64,000 nt of DNA from Rubrivivax sp. (GTDB taxonomy: Bacteria > Pseudomonadota > Gammaproteobacteria > Burkholderiales > Burkholderiaceae_C): assembly GCA_020248915.1 (NCBI GenBank), contig JADCGP010000010.1, positions 119,061 through 183,060 of the forward strand, written 5' to 3'. Below, piece after piece: positions 26,278 to 37,572 of this stretch. Numbering within the stretch: the stretch's first letter is position 1; every line of letters starts with the position of its first letter. The position numbers and the translations under genes are program-made. Below the pieces are notes generated by a model, which saw only the letters and a list, made by a program, of their open reading frames with translations, searched no databases and had not been told where the DNA came from.

Positions 26278-27578
26278 GAACGTGGGGGCGACGCCGGGGC
26301 CTGCCGCGGCCGGCCCCGCTGCCCGGAGGATGCCGGGGCGGCAGAGGCGGCAGCGGACGCCGGGCACGCGGAGGCGGTGGAGGAGGAGGACGCGGCGCCT
26401 CGGACCCGCGGCGGCCGCGAAGCGGCAGCCGCCGCCTCGCGCGCCAGCGCCGCTTCCAGGGCCGGCGCGTGCGCGCGCGCGATCACGCCGCCGCCCAGGC
26501 ACACCGCGCCGTCGTACAGCACGGCGCTCTGGCCGGGCGTCACGGCCCACTGCGGGGCCTCGAAGGCGAGCCCGAAGCGCTCGGCCGCAGGCGTGAAGGT
26601 GCATGGCGCGTCGGCCTGCCGGTAGCGCGTCTTGGCGCCGTAGCGGCCGGCGGGCGGCGCATGGCCGGCGATCCAGCTCGCGTCGCCGGCCTGCAGCGCG
26701 TCGGACCGCAGCCACGGGTGCTCGTGCCCCTGCACCACGCGCAGCTCGTTGGCCGCCACGTCCTTGTGCGCCACGTACCAGGGCGCGTGCGCGCCGCCGC
26801 CTTCGGCCACGCCGCCGATGCCCAGGCCCTGGCGCTGGCCCAGCGTGTAGAAGCTCAGGCCCACGTGGCGGCCCAGCGCGCGCCGGCGCTCGTCGAGCAT
26901 CGGCCCCGGTTCGCGGCTGAGGTAGCGCTCGAGGAACTCGCGGAACGGCCGCTCGCCGATGAAGCAGATGCCGGTGGAATCCTTCTTGCGCGCGTTCGGC
27001 AGGCCGATCTCGGCGGCGATGCGCCGCACTTCGGTCTTTCTCAGCTCGCCCACCGGGAACAGCGTCTTCGCCAGCTGCGCCTGCGTCAGGCGGTGCAGGA
27101 AGTAGCTCTGGTCCTTGGCCGGGTCGAGGCCCTTCAGCAGCTCGAAGGCGCCGGCGCGCTCGCGCACGCGGGCGGTCAGGTCAACACGCTCGCGGACGCG
27201 AGCGTAGTGGCCGGTGGCGATCTTCTCCGCACCCAGGCGCAGTGCGTGGTCGAGGAAGGCCTTGAACTTGATCTCGGCGTTGCACAGCACGTCGGGGTTC
27301 GGCGTGCGGCCGGCCTCGTGCTCGCGCAGGAACTCGGCGAACACGCGGTCCTTGTACTCGGCTGCGAAGTTGACGTGCTCGAGCTCGATGCCGATCACGT
27401 CGGCCACCGCGGCGGCGTCGACGAAGTCGACGTTGGAGGAGCAGTAGGCCGAGTCGTCGTCGTCCTCCCAGTTCTTCATGAAGATGCCGACGACCTCGTG
27501 GCCCTGCTGCCGGAGCAGCCACGCGGCGACCGCGGAGTCCACCCCGCCCGACAGGCCGACGACGACGCGCTGCTTCAT
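26274..27578 (-). CDS. mnmA: tRNA-specific 2-thiouridylase MnmA
   Basis: 434 aa. It thiolates U34 of tRNA-Lys/Glu/Gln. The PP-loop [15 protein letters not shown] starts at residue 8; [12 protein letters not shown] near 97 holds the catalytic Cys and [13 protein letters not shown] the second Cys near 200. The normal fold ends about residue 375 at [10 protein letters not shown]. An unusual 60-residue tail rich in Ala, Ser and Arg follows and runs into the adaptor start. Both ends overlap neighbours by four bases: the AstE-like gene before and the adaptor after. Confidence 0.95.
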   Translation of the reverse strand: MKQRVVVGLSGGVDSAVAAWLLRQQGHEVVGIFMKNWEDDDDSAYCSSNVDFVDAAAVADVIGIELEHVNFAAEYKDRVFAEFLREHEAGRTPNPDVLCNAEIKFKAFLDHALRLGAEKIATGHYARVRERVDLTARVRERAGAFELLKGLDPAKDQSYFLHRLTQAQLAKTLFPVGELRKTEVRRIAAEIGLPNARKKDSTGICFIGERPFREFLERYLSREPGPMLDERRRALGRHVGLSFYTLGQRQGLGIGGVAEGGGAHAPWYVAHKDVAANELRVVQGHEHPWLRSDALQAGDASWIAGHAPPAGRYGAKTRYRQADAPCTFTPAAERFGLAFEAPQWAVTPGQSAVLYDGAVCLGGGVIARAHAPALEAALAREAAAAASRPPRVRGAASSSSTASACPASAAASAAPASSGQRGRPRQAPASPPRS

Positions 27579-28627
27579 CGCGAGGAGTCTTCCGCCGGCC
27601 CCTCCAGGCCGCGCGCGCTCGGCCGCGCCCGGTAGAACCACTCGTGCCCGGGCTGCGCCGCGTGGTCGGGGAACACGATGTAGCCGGCCTCGGGCGCACG
27701 CACCTCGGTGCCGTCGGCCCGCACCGCGATCAGCTCGCCCTCGGCCAGCGGGTCGAAGCTGGTCCAGGTCTTGACGAAGCGGTCGGCCTCGTGGTGCCGG
27801 TCGATCACCTCGGCGAGGGTCAGGCACTCGAACGGGCCCTGCGGCGGCTGCAGCGGCAGCGTGGCGGGGTCGGCGATGCCCAGCAGCGCCAGCGTCTGCC
27901 GGATCGCGTGGGCGGCCACGCCGGGGCCGGCGCTGTCCTCGTGCTGGCCGCACTCGAGCGTGACGGCGTAGCCGCCCGCCGAGCGCATGTACTCGGTCGT
28001 GCCGATGCCGTAGGCCGGGTCCTCGTGCACGGCGCCCGGCGTCAGCGCGCGGGCGCGGCGCCGCGCCACGCCGTCGGCGTAGGCGCTCATCCAGCCGTCG
28101 ACGACGCGCGTCACGCCCAGGTGCGCACACAGCCGCGCCTCGGCCGCGGCGTGGCCGAAGGGCTCGAGCGGGCCGTCGTTGTCGGCCGGCCCGCGCAGCA
28201 CGAAGGGCTGGCCGGGGCTGCGGAAGCTGTGCAGGTCGAGCAGCACGTCGTGGCCGGCCAGCTGCGGGCACAGCACGCCGGCGATGCGGTCCTCGTACTC
28301 GCGCGGCCCGGTGCCGGGCGCCGTGGGCTGCAGGCGACGGTTGAGATTGCGCTCGCCGGTGCGCTGGCCGCGGTTGAAGGCGAGCGGGTTGGTCACCGGC
28401 AAGAAGGTGACGCTGCCGCGCACGATGTCGATGACGCCGGCCTCGATCTCGGCCAGCACGCGCGCGATGCCGTGCGTGCCCGCGGTCTCGTTGCCGTGCA
28501 CGGCACCGGTGACGACGAGGCGCGGCCCGGGCTCCAGGGCCGCGAATCGGTGCATGCGCAGGTGCGCGGTCGACACCGGCGGCCGCGGCGCGGACGGGGG
28601 GACGACGGCCGGGGGGGCGGCGCTCAT
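27575..28627 (-). CDS. Succinylglutamate desuccinylase/aspartoacylase-family zinc hydrolase
   Basis: 350 aa carboxypeptidase-A-fold enzyme. The zinc site is VHGNE (His and Glu in [10 protein letters not shown] near residue 49) with the later His in [14 protein letters not shown] near 140; the catalytic Glu is in [10 protein letters not shown] near 228. AstE and aspartoacylase share this fold, but the usual arginine-degradation genes are absent, so the natural substrate is an N-acyl amino acid or amide of unknown type. It is embedded between purC and mnmA with ATGA overlaps at both ends. Confidence 0.83.
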   Translation of the reverse strand: MSAAPPAVVPPSAPRPPVSTAHLRMHRFAALEPGPRLVVTGAVHGNETAGTHGIARVLAEIEAGVIDIVRGSVTFLPVTNPLAFNRGQRTGERNLNRRLQPTAPGTGPREYEDRIAGVLCPQLAGHDVLLDLHSFRSPGQPFVLRGPADNDGPLEPFGHAAAEARLCAHLGVTRVVDGWMSAYADGVARRRARALTPGAVHEDPAYGIGTTEYMRSAGGYAVTLECGQHEDSAGPGVAAHAIRQTLALLGIADPATLPLQPPQGPFECLTLAEVIDRHHEADRFVKTWTSFDPLAEGELIAVRADGTEVRAPEAGYIVFPDHAAQPGHEWFYRARPSARGLEGPAEDSSR

Positions 28628-29541
28628 TCGTCGCCCCCGCACAGCATCGCGAAGGCGCGCGCGTAGCGCTCGTGCACGCCGAGGATCACGTGCTCCGGCA
28701 GGTCGAGCGCAGCCTGCTCGGCACCGCCGGTGGCGCCGCTGGCGGCCAGCCAGTCGCGCAGCGGCTGCTTGTCGAGCGCGACGATGCGCCCGGCGGCCAG
28801 CTCGTCGGCCAACCAGAAGCGCGACGAGTCGGGCGTCAGCACCTCGTCCATCAGCGTCAGGCGCCCGTCGGCATCGAGGCCGAACTCGAACTTGGTGTCG
28901 GCGATGACGATGCCGCGCGTGAGCGCGTGTGCATGGGCGGCGCGGTACAGCGCGATCGCCGTCGCGCGCAGCTCGGCCGCGCGCGCGGCGCCGATCAGCG
29001 CCTCGAGCTGCTCGAAGGAGATGTTCTCGTCATGGTCGCCCACCGCGGCCTTGGTGGCGGGCGTGAAGATCGGCTCGGCCAGCGGCGTCGTCATCGCCAG
29101 GCCCGCCGGCAGCGGGATGCCGCAGACCGTGCCGCTCCGCGCGTACTCCTTCCAGCCCGAGCCGGCCACGTAGCCGCGCACGACGGCCTCGCAGGGCAGC
29201 GGCGCCAGGCGCCGCACCAGCATCGCGCGGCCTTCGACCCGCGCGCGCTCGTGCGCAGCGACGACGCTCTCGGGCGCCTGGCCGGTGAGGTGGTTCGGGC
29301 AGACGCCGGCCAGCCTGTGGAACCAGAACAGCGCCATCTGCGTGAGCAGCCGGCCCTTGCCCGGCACCGGGGCCTTCATCACCACGTCGAAGGCCGACAG
29401 GCGGTCGGTGGCCACCATCAGCAGCCGGTCGCTGCCGACGGCGTAGAGGTCGCGCACCTTGCCGCGCGCGATCAGCGGCAGCGAGGCGATCGAGGTGCTG
29501 GCGACGGCAGGGCCGAGGGCGGCGAGCGCGGCGGAGGTCAT
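28624..29541 (-). CDS. purC: SAICAR synthase PurC
   Basis: 305 aa, the long form of phosphoribosylaminoimidazole-succinocarboxamide synthase. It joins CAIR and aspartate with [15 protein letters not shown] near residue 26, the [10 protein letters not shown] block near 46, [11 protein letters not shown] near 122, and the metal/ATP segments [11 protein letters not shown] near 212 and [14 protein letters not shown] near 231 are all present. The ATG at 29541 gives the family N-terminus. It starts a five-gene minus-strand chain joined by overlapping stops and starts. Confidence 0.96.
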   Translation of the reverse strand: MTSAALAALGPAVASTSIASLPLIARGKVRDLYAVGSDRLLMVATDRLSAFDVVMKAPVPGKGRLLTQMALFWFHRLAGVCPNHLTGQAPESVVAAHERARVEGRAMLVRRLAPLPCEAVVRGYVAGSGWKEYARSGTVCGIPLPAGLAMTTPLAEPIFTPATKAAVGDHDENISFEQLEALIGAARAAELRATAIALYRAAHAHALTRGIVIADTKFEFGLDADGRLTLMDEVLTPDSSRFWLADELAAGRIVALDKQPLRDWLAASGATGGAEQAALDLPEHVILGVHERYARAFAMLCGGDE

Positions 29542-29608
29542 GGCGGGGAACGGGTCGGGGCGGCGCCGGCATTGTCTCGCGGCGGCGGGGGCCTCCGTCG
29601 CGACCCGT

Positions 29609-29635
29609 GCCGCCGTCGCCGCCGTCGCCGCCGTC
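29609..29635. repeat. Nine-base tandem repeat upstream of purC
   Basis: Three exact gccgccgtc units, part of a longer low-complexity GCC/GTC-rich tract, lie in the 160-base gap between the purC start and the end of the beta-lactamase-fold gene. The rest of the gap shows no gene. The purC promoter must lie here, but I cannot assign -35 and -10 boxes with confidence. Confidence 0.8.
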
Positions 29636-29701
29636 GCCGCAGTGGCGGCGGCAGCGCTTGCCGCGGCGCCGGCGGCCGGGGCGCGCCGCCCAGCGCGCCG
29701 C

Positions 29702-30826
29702 TCAGCGCGCGGCAGCGGCGAGCGCGTGCAGCGCGGCGCCCAACGCCGGAAGCTTCCAGGTCGTGGCCGCGTCGGGGTGGGGCGCGTAGCGCTCGCCCAG
29801 GTTCGTCAGCACCGCGACGATGTAGTGCAGCGGGCCGTCGCGGCCCTCGTCGTGGACGATGCCGGCGTCGGACGCGTAGTTCTCGGTGGTGCCGGTCTTG
29901 TGCGCGTAGCGGGCACGGGCGGGAATGCCGTCGACCCAGCCGGGCAGGGCGCGCAGCGAACCCGAGGACAGGACCTCGTCGAGCTGCTGCCGGCCGAGCA
30001 CGGCACGCAGGCGGTCGCGCGTGGGCGGACGCAGCAGCGGCGCCACGTTGGGCGCCCATGGCGGCGCGGGCGCATCGGCGTCCAGCAACCAGAGCAGCCG
30101 CACGGTGTCCCAGGCCGTCATGTGGATCATGCCAACGCCGCTGCCGTCGGGGTTGCGCCAGCCGCCCGCCGGCGTGGTGCCCTCCAGCCGCAGCGTCACC
30201 AGGCCGAAGCGCGCGAAGGCGGCGTGCAGCGGCCCGATGCCGTCCACCCGGTGCAGCAACGCCACCATCTCGTCGGTGGCCTCGTTGCTGCTGACGGCGA
30301 TCATGGCCTCCACCGCGTCGTCCGGCCAGCGCGCGCGCCCGGCGTCGACCGCGAGGCCGACGCCGACAGCCACCATCAGCTTCAGCAACGACGCCGGGTA
30401 GGGCGCGACGAAGCGCTCCGGGCCGCGACCGGCCAGCGGCGTGAACAGGTGGCCTTCCCAGCGCGCACCGGGCTGCCACAGCCAGGAGGTTCCCGAGGCG
30501 TCGCGCTCGTCGCGCAGGAACAGCACGTCCTCGACGGCCCCGGCATCGGGCGGGATGCGCGCGACGTGGCCCGACGGGTGCTCGCGCGAGAACAGCACGT
30601 TGCCCCAGCGCGGCGCGGCACCGCTGCCCGGGAAGACGACGAGCGCCAGGTCCAGGTTCGGGAAGGCTTCGACCGGCGCGCCGGTGAGGCCGTCGGGCGT
30701 GTCCTCGAAGCGCTGCGCCTGTACGGCATCGCGCAGCACAGGCCCGAGGCCGAGGCTGGGAAGAACCGTCACATGCGCACCTACCCGCCGCCCCGTCGCC
30801 AGCCGCACGGCCGCCCGCGCCGACAC
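29702..30826 (-). CDS. Serine hydrolase of the class A beta-lactamase fold
   Basis: 374 aa. The active-site pattern is complete: PASLLK near residue 143 (SxxK), SSNEAT near 179 in the SDN place, and HKTGTTENYASDAG near 312 (KTG). Such proteins include beta-lactamases, D-Ala-peptidases and esterases. Unlike secreted beta-lactamases I see no signal peptide, and a domain of about 120 residues precedes the catalytic one. The start is uncertain: GTG 30826 or GTG 30772. It follows the TonB-dependent receptor after 46 bases on the same strand, so the two may be co-transcribed. Confidence 0.75.
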   Translation of the reverse strand: MSARAAVRLATGRRVGAHVTVLPSLGLGPVLRDAVQAQRFEDTPDGLTGAPVEAFPNLDLALVVFPGSGAAPRWGNVLFSREHPSGHVARIPPDAGAVEDVLFLRDERDASGTSWLWQPGARWEGHLFTPLAGRGPERFVAPYPASLLKLMVAVGVGLAVDAGRARWPDDAVEAMIAVSSNEATDEMVALLHRVDGIGPLHAAFARFGLVTLRLEGTTPAGGWRNPDGSGVGMIHMTAWDTVRLLWLLDADAPAPPWAPNVAPLLRPPTRDRLRAVLGRQQLDEVLSSGSLRALPGWVDGIPARARYAHKTGTTENYASDAGIVHDEGRDGPLHYIVAVLTNLGERYAPHPDAATTWKLPALGAALHALAAAAR

Positions 30827-30872
30827 GGCCGCGGGCCGCCCGCGACGCGCGCGGCGCGGCGGTTATGCCCGG

Positions 30873-33809
30873 TCAGAACTTGTACTCGGCCCGCAGCACG
30901 TACGAACGCCCGCGCGGATCGGCCACGCGGGGCTCCCAGCTGCTGCCAGCACCGGTGTTGGTGTCGTAGGTCACGCTGAAGGGGGGATCCTCGTTGAGCA
31001 GGTTCTTGATGCCGAAGGTGAGCTTCAGGTTCTTGATGCCGGTGTAGTCGACGCTGGCGTGCCAGATCTCGTACGGCGCGACGCGCGGCTGCCACTGCGG
31101 CGCCGGGAAGGTGCCGTTGGCCACGCCCGGCAGCACGAAGTCAGCGTACCCGCCACGGTAGACCTGGGTCAGCGTGCCGGCCCAGTCGCCCTTCGAGCGC
31201 GTGATGCTGGCGGTGTGCTTCCAGCGGATGCCCAGGTCGCCGGCGCGCGTGAACACGCCCACCTCGCTCGGACCGAAGGGCGCGCTGGGCGTGAGCTTGC
31301 TCTTCTTCTCGAGCAGGTAGGCCACGTCGAAGCTGGCGTTCCAACGCGCACCACCGGCCATGAAGTTGCCCCGCAGGCCGGCCTCGATGCCCTTGGTGCG
31401 CGTGGCGCCGGCGTTGATCCAGCTGGTGTCCACGCGCGTCAGAACGCCACCGGTGCGCTGGAAGCGGTCGGTGAAGAACGGGTAGTTGGCCGCCAGCACC
31501 GACAGGCCGAGCGACTGGATCGTGCCGTCGCGCTCGATGTCCCAGTAGTCGATGTTGCCGGAGATCGCGTCCGTGACCTGGAACACCACGCCCAGGCTCG
31601 TCATCTTCGACTCCTCGGGCTTGAGGTCGTTGCGGCCGCCGAAGGCGATCAGCGGCAGCACTGAGGCGCAGTTGGGGTCGGTGCTGGAGACCACGCCGCT
31701 CGGGCAGGTGGCCGGGTCGGGGAAGTCCTTGCCCGAGTAGGTCGATTCGGTGACCGGGTCGAAGACCTGCTTGAAGGTCGGCACGCGGAAGCCCGTGCTG
31801 TAGGCACCCCGCACCAGGAAGCGGTCGCTCGGCGCCCAGCGCACCGACACCTTCGGGTTGGTGGTGGTGCCGAAGCCGGTGTAGTCGTCGTGGCGCACCG
31901 CCGCGGTCAGCTCGAGCTGCTTCGTGATCGGCAGCGCCAGTTCCGCGAACACCGCCTTGATGTCGCGCTTGAGCGTGCCGGCGGTGGCCAGCGCGTTGTC
32001 GAACGGCACGTTGAAGATCAGCGTCTGGTCGGCCGCGATCGGCACGTTGGTCATGCCAAGCGTCGCGTTGTTGTAGACCTGGCCCGACAGCGCGTTGGCG
32101 TTGGCCCGGGTGTCGCCGGTGAAGACGTACTTCTCGGTGCGCACGTCCAGGCCGAGCGCACCCATCGCGGTGCCGCCGGGCAGCTTGAACAGCGGGCCGC
32201 TGGTGACGAAGTCGGTCTGCTGCATCGTGAACTTGCCGCCGTACAGCCGCACGCCGCGGGCTGCGATCGCATCGAGCGCGGCGATGGCCTGCGGCGTCTG
32301 CTGCACGGAGAACGGGTTCAGCACGCCGGTGCTGATCAGCCGGGCGAACGGCTCCTGGTAGTGGTAGCCGCTGCCCACCAGCGAGCTGCTCTCGCTCTGC
32401 GCCTGCGACAGGCCGGCGCGGTACTCCCACTGCCCGAACAGCGGCCCCTCGGCAGCCAGCAGGTAGCGCGCGGTGTCGGTCTCGGTGGTGATCTCGCGCT
32501 CGCCGCAGGGCATGCAGCGCCAGCGGAAGTTGATCACCTCGCCGCGCTTGATGCCGGCGAAGTTCTGCTCGAGCGCGGTGACCACCGTGTCGTAGGCCGC
32601 ACCGGTGGTCGGGTAGAACATCCGGGCGCCGAGGAACGGGTTGGCCACGCGCGTGACGCCGTCGGGCAGCAGCACCGTGGTCGTGTTCGAGGCGCTGATC
32701 TGGTTGTTGGAGAAGCGCTTGGCCGACTCGCTCGTGCCGAGCACGGCCTCGCCGATCAGCAGGTGGCTGCCGAGCTTGAGCGTGCCGCGCGCCACCAGGT
32801 TGGTGTTCTTCACCGGCTGCTGCAGCACGGCGGCGCGGCCGGTGTCCCAGGCGCATCCGTACTTGGACGCCGCCGACGCCCACAGCGTCTCCTCGTAGGG
32901 GCTCATGCCGTCCACCGACGCGCACCCGGCCTGCCCCGGCAGGTCGAGGACGTTGATGCCATTGACGCGCAGCGTGGGCACCGCGAAGTCGAGCGGCCCG
33001 GTGCCGCGGCCGGTGCCGTTGATGTTGTCCCGGCTGAGCACGCTGTACTGCGAGCTCACGGCGAACAGCGTGGCGATGGGCGCGCCGCGCGTGTCGGGCG
33101 ACAGGCCGCGCAGCGGCTGGTAGGTGTTGACGAAGTCGCGCTGGTTGCCGCGCAGCGCCTTGTTGTCCTGCACGCCGAGCGACAGCAGCAGGTTGAAGCC
33201 CTGCCGGTCGAGGTCGCCGAAGCCGGCGGTGACGGAAGCGCTGTAGATCGCGCCGCCGCTTTGCTGCGGCACGTCGGCGCCGGCGTTCAGCGTGACGCCG
33301 CTGGCGTTGGTGCGCAGGATGAAGTTGATGACGCCGCCGATCGCGTCGGTGCCGTAGGTGGCGCTCGCGCCGTCCTTCAGCACCTCGACGCGCTCGATGG
33401 CGGCGAACGGGATCTGGTTCAGATCGACCGTGCCGCCGTTCAGGCCGTGCGAGGCCACGCGCCGGCCGTTGAGCAGGATCAGCGTGGCGTTGCTGCCCTG
33501 GCCGCGCAGGTTGGCGCTGGTGGCGCCGTTGTTGCCGCGCGCCGCGCCGTCGACGACGTCGGCATTGGACGCGAGGTTGTCCAGCCCGTTGCCGTTGATG
33601 TTCAGCTGCATGATCAGCTGCTCGGTGCTGGTGATGCCCTGGCGGTCGAGTTCGGCGCGGGTGATCACCTGCACCGGCAGCGCCCCTTCGGCCTGGATGC
33701 GCTTGATGCTCGATCCGGTGATCGTGACGCGTTGCTCGGGAGCCTGGGCCAGCGCGTGCGTGGCCAGTCCGAGCAGCGCCAGGCTGCCCACCAGGGACTT
33801 CAGCTTCAT
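30873..33809 (-). CDS. TonB-dependent outer-membrane receptor
   Basis: 978 aa. The signal peptide is MKLKSLVGSLALLGLATHALA. The plug begins RVTITGSSIKRIQAEGALPVQVITRAEL and includes RGQGSNATLILLNGRRVA and IERVEVLKDGASATYGTDAIGGVINF. The C-terminus ends AEYKF, with the terminal Phe needed for barrel assembly. The GSSIKR start and long barrel are typical of receptors for carbohydrates, peptides or other large organics rather than siderophores. A CMPCGE cysteine pair occurs in one extracellular loop. ATG 33809 is preceded by a GAAGACCC stretch with a weak RBS. Confidence 0.93.
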   Translation of the reverse strand: MKLKSLVGSLALLGLATHALAQAPEQRVTITGSSIKRIQAEGALPVQVITRAELDRQGITSTEQLIMQLNINGNGLDNLASNADVVDGAARGNNGATSANLRGQGSNATLILLNGRRVASHGLNGGTVDLNQIPFAAIERVEVLKDGASATYGTDAIGGVINFILRTNASGVTLNAGADVPQQSGGAIYSASVTAGFGDLDRQGFNLLLSLGVQDNKALRGNQRDFVNTYQPLRGLSPDTRGAPIATLFAVSSQYSVLSRDNINGTGRGTGPLDFAVPTLRVNGINVLDLPGQAGCASVDGMSPYEETLWASAASKYGCAWDTGRAAVLQQPVKNTNLVARGTLKLGSHLLIGEAVLGTSESAKRFSNNQISASNTTTVLLPDGVTRVANPFLGARMFYPTTGAAYDTVVTALEQNFAGIKRGEVINFRWRCMPCGEREITTETDTARYLLAAEGPLFGQWEYRAGLSQAQSESSSLVGSGYHYQEPFARLISTGVLNPFSVQQTPQAIAALDAIAARGVRLYGGKFTMQQTDFVTSGPLFKLPGGTAMGALGLDVRTEKYVFTGDTRANANALSGQVYNNATLGMTNVPIAADQTLIFNVPFDNALATAGTLKRDIKAVFAELALPITKQLELTAAVRHDDYTGFGTTTNPKVSVRWAPSDRFLVRGAYSTGFRVPTFKQVFDPVTESTYSGKDFPDPATCPSGVVSSTDPNCASVLPLIAFGGRNDLKPEESKMTSLGVVFQVTDAISGNIDYWDIERDGTIQSLGLSVLAANYPFFTDRFQRTGGVLTRVDTSWINAGATRTKGIEAGLRGNFMAGGARWNASFDVAYLLEKKSKLTPSAPFGPSEVGVFTRAGDLGIRWKHTASITRSKGDWAGTLTQVYRGGYADFVLPGVANGTFPAPQWQPRVAPYEIWHASVDYTGIKNLKLTFGIKNLLNEDPPFSVTYDTNTGAGSSWEPRVADPRGRSYVLRAEYKF

Positions 33810-33957
33810 CGGGTCTTCTCCGGCTCGCGGAACGTGGATCGGGCGTGCGCGGGCCGTTCGGGGCGGCACGCACTTCTTTGCAATGTTGCCGGGCGCGTCG
33901 CCGCCGCCCATCCGGGAATACCTGCGGGCCGCAACGCCGCAACCCCCCGGCCCGCCC

Positions 33958-34901
33958 GTGAACACCCCCGCTGCCCGCCCCTGGCGCTGGATCCCGACGC
34001 TGTACTTCGGCCAGGGCATCCCTTAGGCCGTCGTCATGACGCTGTCGGTGGTCATGTACAAGAACCTCGGCGTGTCCGACGCCGCGATCGCGCTGTGGAC
34101 CAGCTGGCTGTACCTGCCCTGGGTCGTCAAGCCGCTGTGGAGCCCGCTGGTGGACATGTTCGGGCGCAACCGCGCCTGGATCGCCGGGCTGCAGCTGGCC
34201 ATCGGCGCCGCGCCGGACCGGCAGCACGCGCGCGCTGCTGGCCGAGTTCGCACTCGTGTTCGCGGTCTTCTTCCGGCGGCCCGACATCGCCCGCGTGCTG
34301 GCCTTCCTGCTGCTGTACCGATTTGCCGAGGCGCCGCTGCGCGAGCTCGTCACGCCCGTCCTGCTCGACCCGGCGGCCGTCGGCGGGCTGGCACTGAAGA
34401 CGCAGTACGTCGGCATCGCTTACGGCACGTTGGCATCGCGGTGCTGACAGCGGGCGGGCGGCTGGGCGGCTGGGCGGCTGGTTCATCCGCCGCGTCCTCC
34501 TGAACCGGGCGCCGTGGCCGCTGGTGCTCTCGATGCACCTGCCCAACACGCTGTACGTGGCGCTGGCGGCGTGGCAGCCCGGCTTGCTCGCGGTGGTGAG
34601 CGGCGCGATCGCGGTCGAGCAGTTCGGCTGCGGCTGCGGCTTCACCGCGCACATGGTGTTCATGCTGCAGGTGGCGCCCGGCCGGGGCGGCGACGGCCAG
34701 GACAACCCGCACAAGGCCGCGCACTACGCGCTGTGCACCCGCTTCATGGCGCTCGGGATGATGCTGCCGGGCATGTGGAGCGGCTGGCTGCAGCAGGAGC
34801 TCGGCTACACAGCCTTCTTCGTCTGGTGCTGCGTGGCCACGCTGCCCAGCTTCGCCGCGGCGGCGTTGATCCGGCCACGCGGGCTGCCGCCCGCGGGCTG
34901 A
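33958..34901 (+). pseudogene. Broken AmpG/PAT-family MFS permease
   Basis: A GTG at 33958 opens NTPAARPWRWIPTLYFGQGIP, then TAG at 34024 where relatives have Tyr, then AVVMTLSVVMYKNLGVSDAAIALWTSWLYLPWVVKPLWSPLVD in the same frame (shown as contiguous blocks). Near 34210 the frame changes and a large central part is missing; RRPDIARVLAFLLLYRFAEAPL resumes in frame 2. After a slipped gggcggctg repeat near 34457-34480, PWPLVLSMHLPNTLYVALAAW to TAAALIRPRG is in a third frame. Multiple lesions make function impossible. Relatives are muropeptide-type permeases. Confidence 0.88.
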
Positions 34902-35014
34902 TCCGGCCGGCGCGCGCCGGCAGCCGGACGCGCCACCGACACCGACCCTCGCTGCCCCTCGCGGCCGCGGGGCCGTTCGCCCTGGGCACGGCGGCCGGCG
35001 CGCCGGGCTTCGGC

Positions 35015-35821
35015 GTGCAGCCGGTCGAGCGCGGCAACGAGCCGGGCGCGGTCGTCGCGCACGTCGCCGGCGCCTTGCTGCCAGCCGTCCAGGGCGCGCC
35101 GGCCGGCCGGGCCCGCGCGCTGACCGTCTACACCGACGTGCCGGTGGGCTGCAGCTACGGCGGCATGGTGACGACGACGATCGACGACGTCGACGACAAC
35201 GGCGTGTTCGGCGTCGGGGACCGGCTCGAGTTCGCCTTCGACCAATGCCGCCTGACGCCATCCGAGATCACGCATGCCCGCGTCGCGGCGACGCTGGTGC
35301 GCGTGGACGACGGGCCGCTGCCGGCGCTGACCGCCCGCCTGGCGATGACCGGGCTGTCCTCGACCTCGGCCGACGGGCTGCACTCGGTGGCCACCGACTG
35401 CACGGCGCTGCTCGACTACGCTCAGCTCGATGCCTGGCGCGAGCGTCTGCGCTTGACGGTCGAGGGCACGGCCACGGTGCACCTGCGCACCCACGCGGGG
35501 ATCGTCGACACGATCGGCCTGCAGCCGGGCTACTTCTCCGAGTCGGTGCACGATTTCGCCATCGGCAGGTCGAGCACCACCGGCGCCGGCCAGCTGCACT
35601 CGGCGGCGGCCGCCGGGCTGGTGCGCGTGGAGACCGCGCCGGCGCTCGACCAGGGCGACCGGGTGGCGTTCCCGGACCTCGGCGGGCTGCGGGTGCAGGG
35701 GGCGCGCGGCACGCTGATGCTGCGCGCGCTGCCTGGGGCGCAGGTGCAGCTCGAACTCGACGTCGACGACTGCGGCACGGCAGAGCACGTGCGGGTCGAG
35801 TCGTGGGACTGGCTGCTGTGA
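35015..35821 (+). CDS. Unrecognised protein, 5' end uncertain
   Basis: About 268 aa if the GTG at 35015 is used. The frame is open much further upstream, into the permease pseudogene, and the first part (PSLPLAAAGPFALGTAAGAPG) looks like a signal region without a start codon, so the gene may itself be truncated. Visible features: TTTIDDVDDNGVFGVGDRLEFAFDQC resembling an acidic Asp-rich loop, and repeated beta-rich segments; no catalytic motif is seen. I do not recognise the family. It lies 89 bases before the sigma-54 activator gene. Confidence 0.5.
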   Translation: MQPVERGNEPGAVVAHVAGALLPAVQGAPAGRARALTVYTDVPVGCSYGGMVTTTIDDVDDNGVFGVGDRLEFAFDQCRLTPSEITHARVAATLVRVDDGPLPALTARLAMTGLSSTSADGLHSVATDCTALLDYAQLDAWRERLRLTVEGTATVHLRTHAGIVDTIGLQPGYFSESVHDFAIGRSSTTGAGQLHSAAAAGLVRVETAPALDQGDRVAFPDLGGLRVQGARGTLMLRALPGAQVQLELDVDDCGTAEHVRVESWDWLL

Positions 35822-35879
35822 GCGCGACGTCACCGCGGCCTGACCGCGGTGTGACCACGACGTGACCGCGTCGTGAGGG

Positions 35880-35910
35880 CATCGCGGCCGGGCGCTACAG
35901 TCCGGCCGCG

Positions 35911-35913
<3 letters not shown>
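35880..35913 (+). promoter_or_regulatory. Perfect 12-bp inverted repeat over the activator start codon
   Basis: CATCGCGGCCGG at 35880-35891 and its exact complement CCGGCCGCGATG at 35902-35913 flank a ten-base loop. The last three bases of the right arm are the ATG of the sigma-54 activator gene. In RNA the hairpin would bury the start codon; in DNA it is a candidate operator. A -10-like TACAGT sits in the loop. Just upstream (35822-35875) there are several near-copies of cGTGACCgcg in both orientations. Confidence 0.8.
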
Positions 35914-37410
<1,497 letters not shown>

Positions 37411-37429
37411 GAGGCCGTGAACGCGCGGC

Positions 37430-37453
37430 GCCTGCTTTGCAGGCAGTTGCCTG
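37430..37453 (+). promoter_or_regulatory. Overlapping dyads, candidate activator site (UAS)
   Basis: GCCTGC-TTT-GCAGGC (37430-37444) overlaps CAGGCA-GT-TGCCTG (37440-37453); both are perfect 6-bp inverted repeats. They lie about 150 bases upstream of the predicted transcription start of the transporter operon, the distance at which sigma-54 activators bind. They come 19 bases after the activator stop codon, so a terminator hairpin is an alternative, but no T-run follows. Confidence 0.55.
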
Positions 37454-37572
37454 AAAAGCATGCAGCGTCTTCGTGGCCGTCGCGGTGGTCTGGGACGCGA
37501 ACGGCTTGACAACGCGGCCCGACAGCCTCCGTTGGCACGTTTTACTATGGAAAACCCCAATCTCGGGCACGG

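Noticed and set aside
34024..34026. Reading the stop in the permease gene as a sequencing error
   Set aside because: There are additional frameshifts and a large deletion in the same gene, so a single error cannot explain its state.
31141..34416. A second long minus-strand frame across the TonB receptor
   Set aside because: It is the alternate frame of the receptor gene; the receptor frame has signal peptide, plug, barrel and terminal Phe.
37506..37548. A sigma-70 promoter with TTGACA at 37506 and tactat at 37543
   Set aside because: The spacer would be 31 bases; the sigma-54 match downstream is far better and fits the adjacent activator.
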